Source: Actinomyces sp. (GTDB lineage: Bacteria; Actinomycetota; Actinomycetes; Actinomycetales; Actinomycetaceae). From it: 64,000 nucleotides of DNA. Of the stretch, positions 34,380-44,315 are shown in pieces. The notes under the pieces were generated by a model. The model worked only from the letters and a program-made list of their open reading frames with translations, searched no databases and had not been told where the DNA came from. The translations under genes and the position numbers were made by a program. The stretch is from NCBI GenBank assembly GCA_022649165.1, contig JALCNR010000005.1:86375-150374 (forward strand). The letters run 5' to 3'. How positions within the stretch are numbered: position 1 is the first letter of the stretch; each line of letters starts with the position of its first letter.

Positions 34380-35285
34380 GTGGCATCCCCCTCCTCCCTG
34401 GGCGGCGCGCGCGCCGTGGTGAATCGCGTTCCGGCTCCGTTCTTCATCGTCGGGTCCGGGCTGGTCCAGTACATCGGCGCCGCCGTCGCGGTGTGGCTGT
34501 TCACGGTGATGGAGCCGGCCTCGGTGGCCTGGTGGAGGCTCGCGGTGGGGGCCGTCGTGCTACTCGCGTGGCGCCGGCCGTGGCGCGACGGCCTGACCCG
34601 GCGCGACCTGTGGGCCTCGGCCGTGTTCGGAGTGGCCCTGGCGGCCATGAACACCGCCTTCTACGAGGCGATCAGCCGCCTGCCGCTGGGGGTGGCCGTG
34701 TCGCTGGAGTTCCTCGGGCCGGTCGCGGTGGCCGTCTGGCGCGGGCGGGGGGCGGGTCCGCGGGTGGCGGCCGCGCTCGCCCTGGCGGGCGTCATGGCGA
34801 TCGGCGGTCTGGGGCTGGACCTCGGCGCGCCCGGCGTGGGCGTTGGAATCGCCTGGGTGCTGGGCGCCGCAGCGATGTGGGCCGCCTACATCGTGCTGGG
34901 GCAGCGGATCGCGCAGGAGCGGTCGGGGATCACGAACCTGGCGCTCGGATGCGCGACCGGATCGCTGGTCCTGGCCCCGCTGCTGGCACCCGGGGGCGCC
35001 CCCGCCCTGCACTCCTGGCAGGCGGCCCTGGCGGTGGTCGCGGTCGGCGTCCTGTCCACGGTGCTCCCGCTGTCGTTGGAGGCCCTGGCGCTCAGCCGTC
35101 TGAGCGCCTCGACGTTCGCGCTGCTCACAGCCTTGCTTCCCGCGACTTCGGCGGTGATCGGCGCCCTCATGCTCCACCAGCTCCCCGGCGCGTGGGAGCT
35201 GGTGGGGCTGGCGCTCGTGTCGGTGGCGGTGTGGCTGGCGTCGCGCTCGGGGGAGGACGCCGCGTCAGCCGGAGAAGGCGACTGA
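34380..35285 (+). CDS. EamA/DMT-family transporter (RhtA-like)
   Basis: The protein has 301 residues, with ten predicted membrane helices in two repeats of the EamA domain. Conserved parts are 'MEPASVAWWRLAVGAVVLL' and 'AMNTAFYEAISRLPLGVAVSLEFLGPVAVAV' in the first repeat and 'LEALALSRLSASTFALLTALLPATSAVIGALML' in the second. The wording fits the RhtA/YddG-like amino-acid or metabolite exporters. The GTG start follows CACGCT by 7 bases, another candidate leaderless promoter. The substrate is unknown. Confidence 0.85.
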   Translation: MASPSSLGGARAVVNRVPAPFFIVGSGLVQYIGAAVAVWLFTVMEPASVAWWRLAVGAVVLLAWRRPWRDGLTRRDLWASAVFGVALAAMNTAFYEAISRLPLGVAVSLEFLGPVAVAVWRGRGAGPRVAAALALAGVMAIGGLGLDLGAPGVGVGIAWVLGAAAMWAAYIVLGQRIAQERSGITNLALGCATGSLVLAPLLAPGGAPALHSWQAALAVVAVGVLSTVLPLSLEALALSRLSASTFALLTALLPATSAVIGALMLHQLPGAWELVGLALVSVAVWLASRSGEDAASAGEGD

Positions 35286-35344
35286 CGACTCGAGGTCCGA
35301 GGAGGCCCCTGCGCGCGCCGGTGGGGACGGGGGACCTGAGGACC

Positions 35345-35374
35345 TTGTCCCGCCCCGACGCCGGTCCCTAGCGT
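35345..35374 (+). promoter_or_regulatory. Promoter of the alcohol dehydrogenase gene
   Basis: TTGTCC (35345-35350) and TAGCGT (35369-35374) are 18 bases apart; the gene starts about 100 bases later with its own ribosome-binding site. The same CCCTAGCGTGG box is found in front of pstS. Confidence 0.5.
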
Positions 35375-35478
35375 GGGAGTGACGCCGGGACGGGGGCGGG
35401 CAATCGGATGCCCGAAGGCCCGCGCGCGCAGACGCGCAGGCCTCCCCGACCGCTCGGCGTCCGGACAGAGGAGCAGAC

Positions 35479-36633
35479 ATGACCGTCCATCGCATGATCT
35501 GGAACCAGACCGCCTACTTCGGAGCCGGGGCCATCGGCGTGATCCCCGACGAGGTCGCCTCCCGCGGATTCACCAAGGCGTTCGTCGTCACCGACCAGGT
35601 CCTGGTCGACACGGGCGTGGCGGCTCGCGTCACCGATCTGTTGGAGGGCGCGGGCCTTCCCTTCACCATGTTCACCGATGTCAAGCCGAACCCGCCGGTC
35701 GAGAACGTCCTGGCCGGTCTGGCCGCGTTCCGGGAGTTCGGCGCCGACGTGCTGATCTCGATCGGCGGCGGCTCGCCGCAGGACACCTGCAAGGCCATCG
35801 GCATCATCGCCGCGAACCCGGAGTTCTCCGACGTCGTCTCCTTGGAGGGGGCGGCGTCGACGAGGAACCCGTCCGTCCCGATCATCGCGATCCCCACGAC
35901 GGCGGGCACGGCCTCGGAGACGACCATCAACTATGTCATCACGGACACCGCGCACCGCCGGAAGTTCGTGTGCGTGGACCCGCACGACATCCCGGTCCTG
36001 GCGATCGTCGACCCGGAGATGATGGCCACGGCCCCCCGCTCCCTCAAGGTGGCCACGGGGCTGGACGCCCTCACCCACGCCATCGAGGGCTTCGTGACGC
36101 CGGGAGCGTTCGAGCTGTCCGACATGTTCCACCTCACCGCGATCCGGATGATCGCCGGATCGCTTCCGGCGGCGGCCGACGGGGACGCCGAGGCCATGGA
36201 CCGGATGGCGATGGCGCAGTACATCGCCGGCATGGGCTATTCGAACGTCGGCCTGGGCCTGGTCCACGGCATGGCGCACCCGCTGGGCGCGTTCTTCGGG
36301 GCGCCCCACGGCGTAGCCAACGGCATCCTGCTGCCGACCGTCCTGGAGTACAACGCGCCCTTCACCGGGGAGAAGTACCGCGACATCGCGGCCGCGTTCG
36401 GCGTCGAGGGCGCCGCCACCCGGCCCATCGAGGAGGTCCGGGCGGAGGCGGTCGCCACGATCCGCGACCTGGCGGTCTCCCTGGGCAACCCGACGCGGAT
36501 CTCGGAGGTCGGCGCCACCGAGGCGGACGTCGAGCCGCTGGCCCGGGCGGCCTTCGAGGACGTGTGCACCGGGGGCAACCCGAGGACACCGACCGTCGAG
36601 GAGATCGCGCAGCTGTACCGGTCCCTCCTGTGA
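35479..36633 (+). CDS. fucO: Iron-containing alcohol dehydrogenase, lactaldehyde reductase type
   Basis: The protein has 384 residues, the length of FucO. GAGGAGCAGAC lies before the ATG. 'MIWNQTAYFGAGAIGVIPDEV' at the N terminus, the NAD-binding 'ISIGGGSPQDTCKAIGII', 'PTTAGTASETTINYVITD' and the metal-site segment 'GLVHGMAHPLGAFFGAPHGVANGI', with three His, match L-1,2-propanediol oxidoreductase. It reduces lactaldehyde to propanediol (or the reverse) in fucose or rhamnose breakdown. No fucose genes are near, so a general aldehyde role is possible. It has its own promoter and ends at a shared terminator. Confidence 0.88.
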   Translation: MTVHRMIWNQTAYFGAGAIGVIPDEVASRGFTKAFVVTDQVLVDTGVAARVTDLLEGAGLPFTMFTDVKPNPPVENVLAGLAAFREFGADVLISIGGGSPQDTCKAIGIIAANPEFSDVVSLEGAASTRNPSVPIIAIPTTAGTASETTINYVITDTAHRRKFVCVDPHDIPVLAIVDPEMMATAPRSLKVATGLDALTHAIEGFVTPGAFELSDMFHLTAIRMIAGSLPAAADGDAEAMDRMAMAQYIAGMGYSNVGLGLVHGMAHPLGAFFGAPHGVANGILLPTVLEYNAPFTGEKYRDIAAAFGVEGAATRPIEEVRAEAVATIRDLAVSLGNPTRISEVGATEADVEPLARAAFEDVCTGGNPRTPTVEEIAQLYRSLL

Positions 36634-36640
36634 GGGACGC

Positions 36641-36679
36641 GCCGCCTGCCGGCCCGGCGGAGTCAGGCCGGCAGGCGGC
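36641..36679. terminator. Bidirectional terminator between convergent genes
   Basis: A perfect 14-bp stem GCCGCCTGCCGGCC with its complement and an 11-base loop lies between the fucO stop and the end of the MFS gene, whose last codons form part of the stem. It can serve both strands. Confidence 0.8.
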
Positions 36680-37931
36680 CGCCCTCGTGCCCGGAGGCGC
36701 GGCGCGCGAGGAACTGGAAGGATCCCCACGCCCCCGCCACGCCGACGACCATGACGACCACCATCGGGACGGCGGTGCTGCCGCCTCCCATCGTCGCCAG
36801 CGGCGCGGAGACGGCGGAGGCGGTGGACTGGACGAGGCCCTGGATCGCGGAGGCGGCGCCGGCGTTGCCGCGCGCCAGCCCCAGGCCGACGGCGGAGGAG
36901 TTGCCGAAGATGAAGGCCTGGGCGGCCATCAGCCCCGCGAACCCGAGGCACAGAGGGACGAGGGCCGTGTCCCACACCGCCACGGTCACCACCAGCAGCA
37001 CCACGGAGGAGCCGGAGATCGTGAGGCCCATGCGGATGAGGGCCTCCGGAGAGCGCCACCCGATGAGCCGGGCGTTGGCCAGCGTGCACACGATGTTGAG
37101 GAGCGCGTTCGCGGCGAAGACCATCGAGAAGGCCAGCGGCGTGAGGCCCTTCTGCTCCTGGAGGACGTAGGAGGCGTTCGCGATGTAGCCGAACATGCAG
37201 AAGCCGGAGAAGGCGCTGGTCAGCATGAACCCGTTGAACGCCCGGATGCGCAGGACCTGGCCGATGCCCCGGACGATCTGCGTGGCGCCGCCGGAATGGC
37301 GCGATCCCACGGGCAGCGACTCCGGCACGTACCTCCAGGCCAGGCCGGACATCACCACGCCGAACGCGGAGAGCGCCCAGAACACGGCCTGCCACGGCCA
37401 GCGTGTGACCATGACGCCGCCCACCACGGGCGCGATCATGGGGGCCAGCCCGCCCAGGGCCTGCAGGAGGGACATCGTGCGCGCCAGGACGTTGCCGTGG
37501 GCCAGATCGACGAGGACGGCGCGTCCGACGGCGGCGGCCACTCCGCCGCCGAGGCCCTGGAGCAACCGCCCGGCGATGAGGACCCAGATGCCGGGCGCCA
37601 GCGCGCAGATGACCGCCCCCGCGGTGCAGACCAGGCCGCCGATGATGAGAGGCCGGCGGCGGCCGAGCTGGTCGGAGACGACGCCTCCCAGGATCTGGCC
37701 CAGCCCCATGCCGATGAAGAAGGCCGTCAGGGTCAGGCCCACGAGGGAGGCCGTGGTCCCCAGGTCCTCGGTGACGTGGGGGAATGCCGGGGAGTACATG
37801 TCCGTGCTGAACGGGGGCACCGCGTTCTGCACGGCCAGTGTCACCAGGAGGGCGACGCTGAGAGCCCCGCCGCGTCCGGGCGTGGCGGGGGAGCGGTCGT
37901 CGCGGTCATCAGGCGGGGTGTGATCAGTCAT
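36663..37931 (-). CDS. Bcr/CflA-type multidrug efflux MFS transporter
   Basis: The protein has 422 residues with 12 predicted membrane helices. 'FSTDMYSPAFPHVTEDLG' after helix 1 and 'LGRRRPLIIGG' in the loop between helices 2 and 3 are typical of the Bcr/CflA drug/H+ antiporter group; 'GRLLQGLGGGVAAAVGRAVLVDL' is motif C-like. It overlaps the upstream MFS gene by 8 bases and ends the marR-MFS-MFS operon, so drug efflux under MarR control is a fair inference. Confidence 0.88.
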   Translation of the reverse strand: MTDHTPPDDRDDRSPATPGRGGALSVALLVTLAVQNAVPPFSTDMYSPAFPHVTEDLGTTASLVGLTLTAFFIGMGLGQILGGVVSDQLGRRRPLIIGGLVCTAGAVICALAPGIWVLIAGRLLQGLGGGVAAAVGRAVLVDLAHGNVLARTMSLLQALGGLAPMIAPVVGGVMVTRWPWQAVFWALSAFGVVMSGLAWRYVPESLPVGSRHSGGATQIVRGIGQVLRIRAFNGFMLTSAFSGFCMFGYIANASYVLQEQKGLTPLAFSMVFAANALLNIVCTLANARLIGWRSPEALIRMGLTISGSSVVLLVVTVAVWDTALVPLCLGFAGLMAAQAFIFGNSSAVGLGLARGNAGAASAIQGLVQSTASAVSAPLATMGGGSTAVPMVVVMVVGVAGAWGSFQFLARRASGHEGGRLPA

Positions 37932-39270
37932 TGGCTGTGGTCGCTGTCAGTCGTCGGTTCGGGATTCCCGGGGAGGCGGGGGACTCCTCGGGACGGGGGA
38001 GGCGGGCGCGGGGGGCCGTCTCGACGCGGATCCGCGGGCCGCCGAAGGGGACGTCGAAACGGGCGGTCAGCCGGATGTGCGCGGACAGCCAGAACAGTCC
38101 GGCCGAGGCCGCCACGACCGCGGCCAGCGCTCCCAACAGCACGGAGGAGCGCGGGCCCAGCGCATTGGCCACCCATCCCATGACGGGGGCGCCGACCGGC
38201 GTGCCGCCGGCCAGAACCGCCATGTAGACCGCCATGACGCGCCCGCGCATGTAGGGCGCCGTGGACATCTGGACGTAGCCGTTCGCCGAGGTCGTCATCA
38301 TCTGCATGGCGAGGCCGCTCAGGGGCAGGATCAGCGCGAACAGCAGAGCGGTCGGCATGGCGGCCGTGACTGACAGGACCACGCCGAGCATCAGGCACGA
38401 GTAGATGACGACGTGGATCTGCGGTCGCTCGCGGCGGGCGGCCAGCAGCGCGCCGGCCACGGATCCGATGGCCAGAGCGGAGTTGAACAGACCGAACTCG
38501 CCGGAGCCGAGGTGGAAGACGGAGGTGCACATCGCCGCGATGTAGACGGCGAAGTTCAGCGTGAACGTCGAGGCGATGAAGATCGCCACCATCACGCCGA
38601 CGAGGTCGGGCCGGTTGCGGATGTAGCGGAATCCCTGGGCCAACTGTCCCTTGCCGCGCTTCGCCCGGGCGGCGACGTGGAGCTCGGAGGGGCGGATGAA
38701 GAAGATCGAGACGAACACCGCGGCGAAGCTCGCCGCGTTGATGACGAACGCCCATCCGGCTCCCAGGGCCGCGATGAGCAGGCCGGCCGCGGCGGGGCCG
38801 ATCATCCGCGCGATGTTGAAGGACGCCGAGTTCAGCGACACCGCGTTGCCCAGGTACGTCTCGCCGACCAGCTGGGAGACGAAGGTCTGGCGCGGTGGGG
38901 AGTCGAAGGCCGCGGCGATCCCCAGCATGAGGGCGAAGCCGTACACGTGCCACAGCGTCGCATGGCCGGTCAGGACGGTGATCCCCAGGCCCGCGGCGAT
39001 CAGCGCCTGGGCGCCCTGGGTGAGGATGAGGAGCCGGCGGGTGTCGAAGTGGTCGGCCGCGAAGCCGACGATCGGGATGAACAGGAGCTGCGGGCCGAAT
39101 TGGAGGGCCATGACGACGCCGACGGCGAAGGCGTCGTTGTCCGTGAGGTCGTGGATGACCAGCCAGTCCTGGGCCGTGCGCTGCAGCCAGGTGCCGATGT
39201 TCGACACGAGGGCGCCGACGAACCAGATCCGGTAGTTGCTGATCGCGAAGGAGCGGAAGGCGGCGGTCAC
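37924..39270 (-). CDS. MFS transporter, EntS/DHA3-type
   Basis: The protein has 448 residues, 12 helices. 'FRSFAISNYRIWFVGALVSNIGTWLQRTAQDWLV' at the N terminus and 'FAADHFDTRRLLILTQGAQALIAAGLGI' are typical of the DHA3 drug exporters. The final helix is followed by a basic, Pro-rich tail of about 40 residues. The start overlaps the marR stop by 4 bases and the end overlaps the next MFS gene by 8. It may work with, or separately from, the second transporter; the substrate is unknown. Confidence 0.88.
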   Translation of the reverse strand: MTAAFRSFAISNYRIWFVGALVSNIGTWLQRTAQDWLVIHDLTDNDAFAVGVVMALQFGPQLLFIPIVGFAADHFDTRRLLILTQGAQALIAAGLGITVLTGHATLWHVYGFALMLGIAAAFDSPPRQTFVSQLVGETYLGNAVSLNSASFNIARMIGPAAAGLLIAALGAGWAFVINAASFAAVFVSIFFIRPSELHVAARAKRGKGQLAQGFRYIRNRPDLVGVMVAIFIASTFTLNFAVYIAAMCTSVFHLGSGEFGLFNSALAIGSVAGALLAARRERPQIHVVIYSCLMLGVVLSVTAAMPTALLFALILPLSGLAMQMMTTSANGYVQMSTAPYMRGRVMAVYMAVLAGGTPVGAPVMGWVANALGPRSSVLLGALAAVVAASAGLFWLSAHIRLTARFDVPFGGPRIRVETAPRARLPRPEESPASPGIPNRRLTATTAND

Positions 39271-39731
39271 GCGCGGTCACCGGTCTCTGCGAGCCGTCGG
39301 AGCAGGGGCGCGGCATGGGCGAGGACCTCGCGATCCGAGGCCGACAGCCTGCTCAGCGCGGTGGACAGCCATTGCGAGCGCGCCCTCCGGACGTCGAGCA
39401 CGAGGTCGGTGCCGGCCGGGGTCGGTCCGAGGACCGATACGCGGGCGTCGTGGGCGTCGCGGGTGCGCTCGGCCAGGCCGACGCCCTCCAGGTGGTCGGC
39501 GACGCGGGTGATCGAGGTCGGCGTGACCCGCGTGTCGGCCGCCAGGCGCGTGAAGGACAGGGGGCCGTGCCGCACGACGTGGGCCAGGACGGAGTACTGC
39601 AGCTCGTTGAGGTCGTCGGCCGAGCGCTCCGAGCGGATGCGGCGCCACAGGGCGCCGACTGCGATGCGCAGCTGGTCGCTGAGGTCCAGGGGAGGGCACT
39701 GCGAGGGGTCGTGGTCCGTGACCCGGGTCAT
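39267..39731 (-). CDS. MarR-family transcriptional regulator
   Basis: The protein has 154 residues. The winged helix is 'LNELQYSVLAHVVRHGPLSFTRLAADTRVTPTSITRVADHLEGVGLAERTRD' (helix-turn-helix plus wing), with 'DAHDARVSVLGPTPAGTDLV' for the wing and dimer helices at both ends, as in other MarR proteins. It heads an operon with two MFS exporters, so it probably represses them and responds to a drug or phenolic ligand. The AT-rich gap upstream (39735-39775) with an ACTT...AAGT semi-palindrome is the likely promoter and operator, but no perfect site is seen. Confidence 0.9.
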   Translation of the reverse strand: MTRVTDHDPSQCPPLDLSDQLRIAVGALWRRIRSERSADDLNELQYSVLAHVVRHGPLSFTRLAADTRVTPTSITRVADHLEGVGLAERTRDAHDARVSVLGPTPAGTDLVLDVRRARSQWLSTALSRLSASDREVLAHAAPLLRRLAETGDRA

Positions 39732-40082
39732 AAGAATTCACTTTCCGTAAGTAAGTAGTTTTCCCATGGTATTCCCGGTGTCAAGGGACGCGGGGCGCCG
39801 CGTGACGCTCAGCCTGGACGGCGTCGCCCTCAGAGCCAGAGCGAGGCGGCGGGAAGGGACGAAGCGCCCGGGCGCGGGGACCCCCACGCGAGCCACAGCA
39901 GGTCGAGCGAGCCGACGGCCTTCACCCACGGCTCGACCACCGGGAGCACCCGATGGAAGGCGGAGGCGAGGGCGATGCCCTCCCCATCGCGACGAGCGCC
40001 GGCGCCCTCGCTGACGCGCGGCGGCTCCAGGCACGAGGGCGTCCGGCCTCGCATCTCGAGGGCGGACACCCCCGGCATCGGG
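39732..40082. other. Intergenic region between marR and tRNA-Lys
   Basis: This 351-base stretch holds the marR promoter and AT-rich start at 39735-39775. The rest is GC-rich. A minus-strand open frame at 39830-40078 (82 residues, starting 5 bases after tRNA-Lys) has no recognisable motif and I do not call it a gene. Confidence 0.6.
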
Positions 40083-40154
40083 TGAGCCCAGGGGGACTCG
40101 AACCCCCAACCCGCGGATTAAAAGTCCGCTGCTCTACCATTGAGCTATAGGCCC
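40083..40154 (-). tRNA. tRNA-Lys (TTT)
   Basis: The acceptor GGGCCTA pairs with TGGGCTC, the D-arm is AGCTCAATGGTAGAGC, the anticodon loop CTTTTAA gives TTT, and the T-arm GGGTTCGAGTCCC is standard. Discriminator A. Confidence 0.97.
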
Positions 40155-40255
40155 GCAGCCATTGTAATGGCAGCGCGGGACCGGGAACCGCCGTGACCGT
40201 GCGGCTGGGGGACCACACTCGCAGCCGTCCGGTCGCCCGAGGGAAGGACGACGCC

Positions 40256-40894
40256 ATGTCCGACGCGCAGCACCGCACGCCCCGCAGACCCGCCACGCTG
40301 AGCGCGGACCGGGCCGAGTACATCGTGGGCGACGAGGATCCGGAACGCGGTTCGGAGGCCGCCCACACCTCCGCGTGGGCGCTCATGGGCGTCGGCGACG
40401 AGGACCTGGGCCCGGAGGCCATCGCGAGCCTGCGGCACACGGTGCGCACCGAGGGGATCGACCTCGTGGCGAACATGTGGTCGCGCAGCCCGGAGTTCAC
40501 CCTGCCCGGCGCCCTGTGGCGCCTGTACCTCCTGTGGGAGTGGTACCGGCGCGATCCCGAGGCCGTGCGCAGCCGGTACGAGGAGGGCAGATCCGCCCGC
40601 GTCATCCCGGGGCTGGAGCACCCGGTCGACGTCCCCGTCCTGGACCGGGTGATGGGCGAGGTCCACGCGCTGCTCACCGGGGAGCGCACCGACGACGACC
40701 TGGCCCCCGTCATCGGAGACGCGGCGCGCGTCATGCGGGTGCTGGCGGCGGGCGACACCCTGGGCGCGACATGGATCCGGGACGAGGACGACCCCCTGGC
40801 CCACCCGGTCACGCTGCGGGCCCGGGCCCTCCTGCGCACCGCCGACGAACTGGGCGAGGCCGAGCGGCACGCCGAGGTCGGGACACTCAATTGA
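40256..40894 (+). CDS. Conserved-looking actinobacterial hypothetical protein
   Basis: The protein has 212 residues; the ATG at 40256 follows GGGAAGGACGAC, and the GTG at 40193 would add 21 less plausible residues. I do not recognise a named family. '[39 protein letters not shown]' is a compact, Trp-rich helical segment of the kind that is usually conserved, followed by Asp/Glu-rich helices and '[11 protein letters not shown]'. It has no signal peptide or membrane helix. The stop overlaps the first of four 11-bp repeats in front of ppk, and it is codirectional with ppk. Confidence 0.6.
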   Translation: MSDAQHRTPRRPATLSADRAEYIVGDEDPERGSEAAHTSAWALMGVGDEDLGPEAIASLRHTVRTEGIDLVANMWSRSPEFTLPGALWRLYLLWEWYRRDPEAVRSRYEEGRSARVIPGLEHPVDVPVLDRVMGEVHALLTGERTDDDLAPVIGDAARVMRVLAAGDTLGATWIRDEDDPLAHPVTLRARALLRTADELGEAERHAEVGTLN

Positions 40895-40924
40895 CACCGG
40901 GTGGACACGCGGCCGACACCCGGG
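40881..40924 (+). promoter_or_regulatory. Four 11-bp direct repeats (PHO-box-like) upstream of ppk
   Basis: Four consecutive 11-base units, GGACACTCAAT, TGACACCGGGT, GGACACGCGGC and CGACACCCGGG, share GACAC in the same register. This resembles the 11-bp direct repeats of actinobacterial PhoP boxes. A similar array precedes pstS. A -10-like CACGCT lies at about 40929-40934. Confidence 0.6.
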
Positions 40925-41039
40925 CGTGCCACGCTGGCCGCCAGGCGGCAGCGCCGGGACCGGCCGCCCGGCGGGCCCTCCCCGGCGGCGACGGCCGCCA
41001 GCGCGCCCGCGGCCACGCGGGCCATCCAGGAAGGCACCC

Positions 41040-43472
41040 ATGACCGACGATCCGCACCCCGCCGACCCGCCGACCTTCAGCGCCCCCGACGAGTCCTGGC
41101 CCGGGCCGGGGCCGGACATGGAGGACGCGGACCGCGACGCCCCCGCCGCAGGGCCCGGCGAGGGCGCCGGACGCGGTCCGGGACACGGGATGGAGCCGGC
41201 CCGGGCCGATGAGCTCTTCGTCCCGGCCGACGACGCCCAGCTCGTCGGCGTGGAGCACGAGGACGCGGAGTACGACGCCGACTCGCGGGCCGGCCAGCCC
41301 GACGTCGCGCCCTCCCTGGACGTGGCCGTCGACACCTCCGGTCCGCTGGGAGAGGACGCCCCGCTGCCGAAGGGCCGTTTCGCAGACCGCGAGCTGTCGT
41401 GGATGGCGTTCGACGAGCGCGTGCTGGAGCAGTCGGAGGACCTGGACCTCCCTCTGCTGGAGCGCGCATGGTTCAGCGCGATCTTCAGCTCGAACCTCGA
41501 CGAGTTCTACATGGTGCGCGTCGCGGGTCTCAAACGCCGGATCGCGGCGGGGATCGCGCGGCCCTCCGCGTCGGGGCTCGAGCCGCGCCAGGTGCTGGAG
41601 GGCGTCCAGGCGCGCACCCGCGAACTCTCCGCGCGCCAGGCCCGCGACTTCCAGGAGCAGATCCTGCCCTCGCTGGAGGCGTCGGGCATCCACTTGCGGC
41701 GCTGGGAGGAACTGGCCGAGGACCAGCGCGAGCGGATGACCGTCTACTTCCGGCGCCAGATCTTCCCCGTCCTCACGCCGCTGGCCGTCGACCCCTCGCA
41801 CCCCTTCCCCTACATCTCGGGGCTGTCGCTCAATCTCGCGGTCGTGGTGCGCAACCCGGTGACCGGCAAGCTGCATTTCGCCAGGGTCAAGGTCCCCCAG
41901 TCCCTGCCCCGGCTCATCAACGTGGACACGGCCGGACGCGAGGGCGCCGCGGAGGACTTCGCCCTCCAGCCCGGGGGAGCCACCTTCATCACCCTCGAGG
42001 ACGTCGTCCGCGCCCATCTGGACCATCTCTTCCCCGGAGTCGAGATCGTCGAGGCGCACGGCTTCCGCGTCACCCGCAACGAGGATCTGGAGGTCGAGGA
42101 GGACGACGCCGAGAACCTGCTGGCCGCCATGGAGGAGGAGCTCCTGCGCCGCAAGTTCGGGCCCGTGGTCCGTCTGGAGGTCGAGGACACGATCTCCCGG
42201 TTCGTGCGGGACTTCCTCGTCGAGAAGCTCGAGATCGCCGGCGCCGACGTCATCAGCGTGCCGGCCCCGCTGGACCTCACGCTGTGCAACGAGCTCCACG
42301 ACCTCGATCTCAGCCACCTCAAGTACCCGCGTTTCGTGCCCGTCACGGCGGCTGGCCTGGCCGAGGTCGAGTCCGCCCACGCGGGCGACGTCTTCGCCTC
42401 AGTCCGCAGCCATGACGTTCTGCTCCACCATCCCTACGACTCCTTCGCGACCTCCGTGCAGGCGTTCATCAGCCAGGCGGCGCGCGACCCGCAGGTTCTG
42501 GCCATGAAACAGACGCTGTACCGGACCTCGGGGGACTCCCCGATCGTGTCCGCTCTGATCGAGGCCGCCCAGTCCGGCAAACAGGTCGTGGCGATCGTGG
42601 AGATCAAGGCCCGTTTCGACGAGGAGGCGAACATCGGGTGGGCGCGCAAGCTGGAACGCGCCGGCGTCCACGTGGTCTACGGCATGATCGGCCTGAAGAC
42701 CCACTGCAAGCTGTCTCTGGTGGTCCGCCAGGAGTCCGAGGGCCTGCGGCGCTACTGCCACATCGGCACCGGGAACTACCATCCGAAGACGGCTCGCGGA
42801 TATGAGGACCTGGGCCTGCTCACCTGCGACCGCGATGTCGCCCAGGACATGACGCGCCTGTTCAACCAGTTGTCGGGCTACGCCCCGCGCTCCACGTTCC
42901 ACCGCCTGCTGGTGGCGCCCCTGTCGATCCGCCCCGGCCTGATCGAGCGCATCAACGCCCAGGCGGCGCGGGCCCGGGCGGGGCTGGACGCGTGGATCGG
43001 GATCAAGGTCAACTCGGTGGTCGACGAGGCCGTCATCGACGCCCTGTACCGCGCCTCGCAGGCGGGGGTGCGCGTCGACGTGCTGGTGCGCGGCATCTGC
43101 GCCATCCGCGCGGGCGTGCCGGGCCTCAGCGAGAACATCCGGGTGCGCTCGATCCTGGGCCGCTACCTCGAGCATTCGCGAATCTACGCCTTCGGCCCGC
43201 GCGGCGAGGAGGAGGTCTGGATCGGCTCGGCGGACCTCATGCACCGCAATCTCGACCGGAGGGTCGAGGCGCTGGTGCGCATCGGGGATCCCGCTCAGGT
43301 GGCCTATCTGGCGGACCTGGTCCGCCGCGGCGTGGCGCCGACGACGTCCTCGTGGGCGCTGCGCCGGAACGGGACGTGGCGGCGGCGCACCCGCGACAAG
43401 CAGGGGCGCGCGCTGGAGGACCTCCAGGAGACTCTCATGGCCGAGGCCTCCGCCCGCGTCATCGGGCGGTGA
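41040..43472 (+). CDS. ppk1: Polyphosphate kinase 1
   Basis: The protein has 810 residues and makes polyphosphate from ATP reversibly. AGGAAGG precedes the ATG at 41040. The first 110 residues are acidic and low-complexity, an extension beyond the usual start at '[18 protein letters not shown]'. '[20 protein letters not shown]' is the N domain. In the catalytic region, '[25 protein letters not shown]' carries the phosphorylated His574 and a second His at 581; '[31 protein letters not shown]' has the second active-site His region. PHO-box-like repeats upstream suggest phosphate control together with pst. Confidence 0.95.
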   Translation: MTDDPHPADPPTFSAPDESWPGPGPDMEDADRDAPAAGPGEGAGRGPGHGMEPARADELFVPADDAQLVGVEHEDAEYDADSRAGQPDVAPSLDVAVDTSGPLGEDAPLPKGRFADRELSWMAFDERVLEQSEDLDLPLLERAWFSAIFSSNLDEFYMVRVAGLKRRIAAGIARPSASGLEPRQVLEGVQARTRELSARQARDFQEQILPSLEASGIHLRRWEELAEDQRERMTVYFRRQIFPVLTPLAVDPSHPFPYISGLSLNLAVVVRNPVTGKLHFARVKVPQSLPRLINVDTAGREGAAEDFALQPGGATFITLEDVVRAHLDHLFPGVEIVEAHGFRVTRNEDLEVEEDDAENLLAAMEEELLRRKFGPVVRLEVEDTISRFVRDFLVEKLEIAGADVISVPAPLDLTLCNELHDLDLSHLKYPRFVPVTAAGLAEVESAHAGDVFASVRSHDVLLHHPYDSFATSVQAFISQAARDPQVLAMKQTLYRTSGDSPIVSALIEAAQSGKQVVAIVEIKARFDEEANIGWARKLERAGVHVVYGMIGLKTHCKLSLVVRQESEGLRRYCHIGTGNYHPKTARGYEDLGLLTCDRDVAQDMTRLFNQLSGYAPRSTFHRLLVAPLSIRPGLIERINAQAARARAGLDAWIGIKVNSVVDEAVIDALYRASQAGVRVDVLVRGICAIRAGVPGLSENIRVRSILGRYLEHSRIYAFGPRGEEEVWIGSADLMHRNLDRRVEALVRIGDPAQVAYLADLVRRGVAPTTSSWALRRNGTWRRRTRDKQGRALEDLQETLMAEASARVIGR

Positions 43473-43489
43473 CGCGGAGGCGGCTGTAC

Positions 43490-43505
43490 TGTTGCCGGAG
43501 CAACA
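43490..43505. promoter_or_regulatory. Inverted repeat TGTTGC-CGGA-GCAACA
   Basis: A perfect 6+4+6 palindrome lies 18 bases past the ppk stop and 74 bases before the oxidoreductase gene. It may be an operator; the stem is too short for a strong terminator. Confidence 0.4.
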
Positions 43506-43578
43506 AATGGCCGCCGTCCGGCGCCGCCCGCCGGCCCCGGGGCGGCGGGCGCGCCCCGTCCCCGAGAAAGGACCCGTC

Positions 43579-44223
43579 ATGACCACGCTCACCGTCTTGG
43601 GCGGAACCGGATACGCCGGCTCCCGCATCGTCGCCGAGGCGGCCCGCCGCGGGCTCGACGTCACCTCCTGGTCGCGCACGCCGCCCGAGCGGCGGACGCC
43701 CGGCGCCGCCTTCCGCACCGGGGACCTCCAGGACCGCGCCGTCCTGGAGGGCGCGGTCGAGGGGGCGGACGTCGTCATCGGCGCGCTGTCCCCGCGCGGG
43801 GCTCTCGACGGAAGGCTCCGCGGCGTCTACGCGGATCTCGTCGGGATCGCGGAGTCCCGAGGGACGCGCTTGGGGATCGTCGGCGGCGCGGGCTCGCTCC
43901 TGATCCGCGAGGGCGGCCCCGTCCTGATGGACACCCCCGGCTTCCCGAAGGAGTTCGCCGCCGAGCCCCGCCAGCTCGCCGAGGTCCTCGGGGACCTGCG
44001 CGCCCATGAAGGGCCTCTGGACTGGTTTTTCGTCTCCCCGGCCGGCGGCTTCGGCGCGCACGACCCCGGTGAGGCGCTGGGCCGCTACCGCGTCGGCGGC
44101 GACGTCCTGCTGACCGACGACCAGGGGGTGTCCTTCATCTCCGGCGCCGACTTCGCGAGGGCCCTCATCGACGAGGTCGCCGCCCCCGCCCACCACCGGG
44201 AGCGCTTCACCGTCGCCTACTGA
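43579..44223 (+). CDS. NAD(P)H-binding atypical SDR (NmrA/YwnB-like)
   Basis: The protein has 214 residues. 'TTLTVLGGTGYAGSRIVAEAARRGLDVTSWSRTPP' is the N-terminal dinucleotide-binding GxxGxxG. 'GALSPRGALDGRL' and 'DWFFVSPAGGFG' follow, as in YwnB/BVR-B-like proteins. No catalytic Tyr-x3-Lys is seen, which is normal for atypical SDRs. Its role may be as an NAD(P)-dependent reductase or a redox-sensing protein. AGAAAGGA precedes the ATG. It starts 106 bases after ppk. Confidence 0.8.
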   Translation: MTTLTVLGGTGYAGSRIVAEAARRGLDVTSWSRTPPERRTPGAAFRTGDLQDRAVLEGAVEGADVVIGALSPRGALDGRLRGVYADLVGIAESRGTRLGIVGGAGSLLIREGGPVLMDTPGFPKEFAAEPRQLAEVLGDLRAHEGPLDWFFVSPAGGFGAHDPGEALGRYRVGGDVLLTDDQGVSFISGADFARALIDEVAAPAHHRERFTVAY

Positions 44224-44315
44224 TGGCCCGCCCCGGCCGGCGGCGGCCGGTCCCGCCCCGTGGCGGGGGAGAGGGCGACCCAGGCGGAGCGGACGGGAGC
44301 GACTACCCTTGTCAC

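Noticed and set aside
39830..40078. 82-residue minus-strand frame after tRNA-Lys
   Set aside because: No motif, no clear ribosome-binding site, and it starts only 5 bases after the tRNA end; likely chance in GC-rich sequence.
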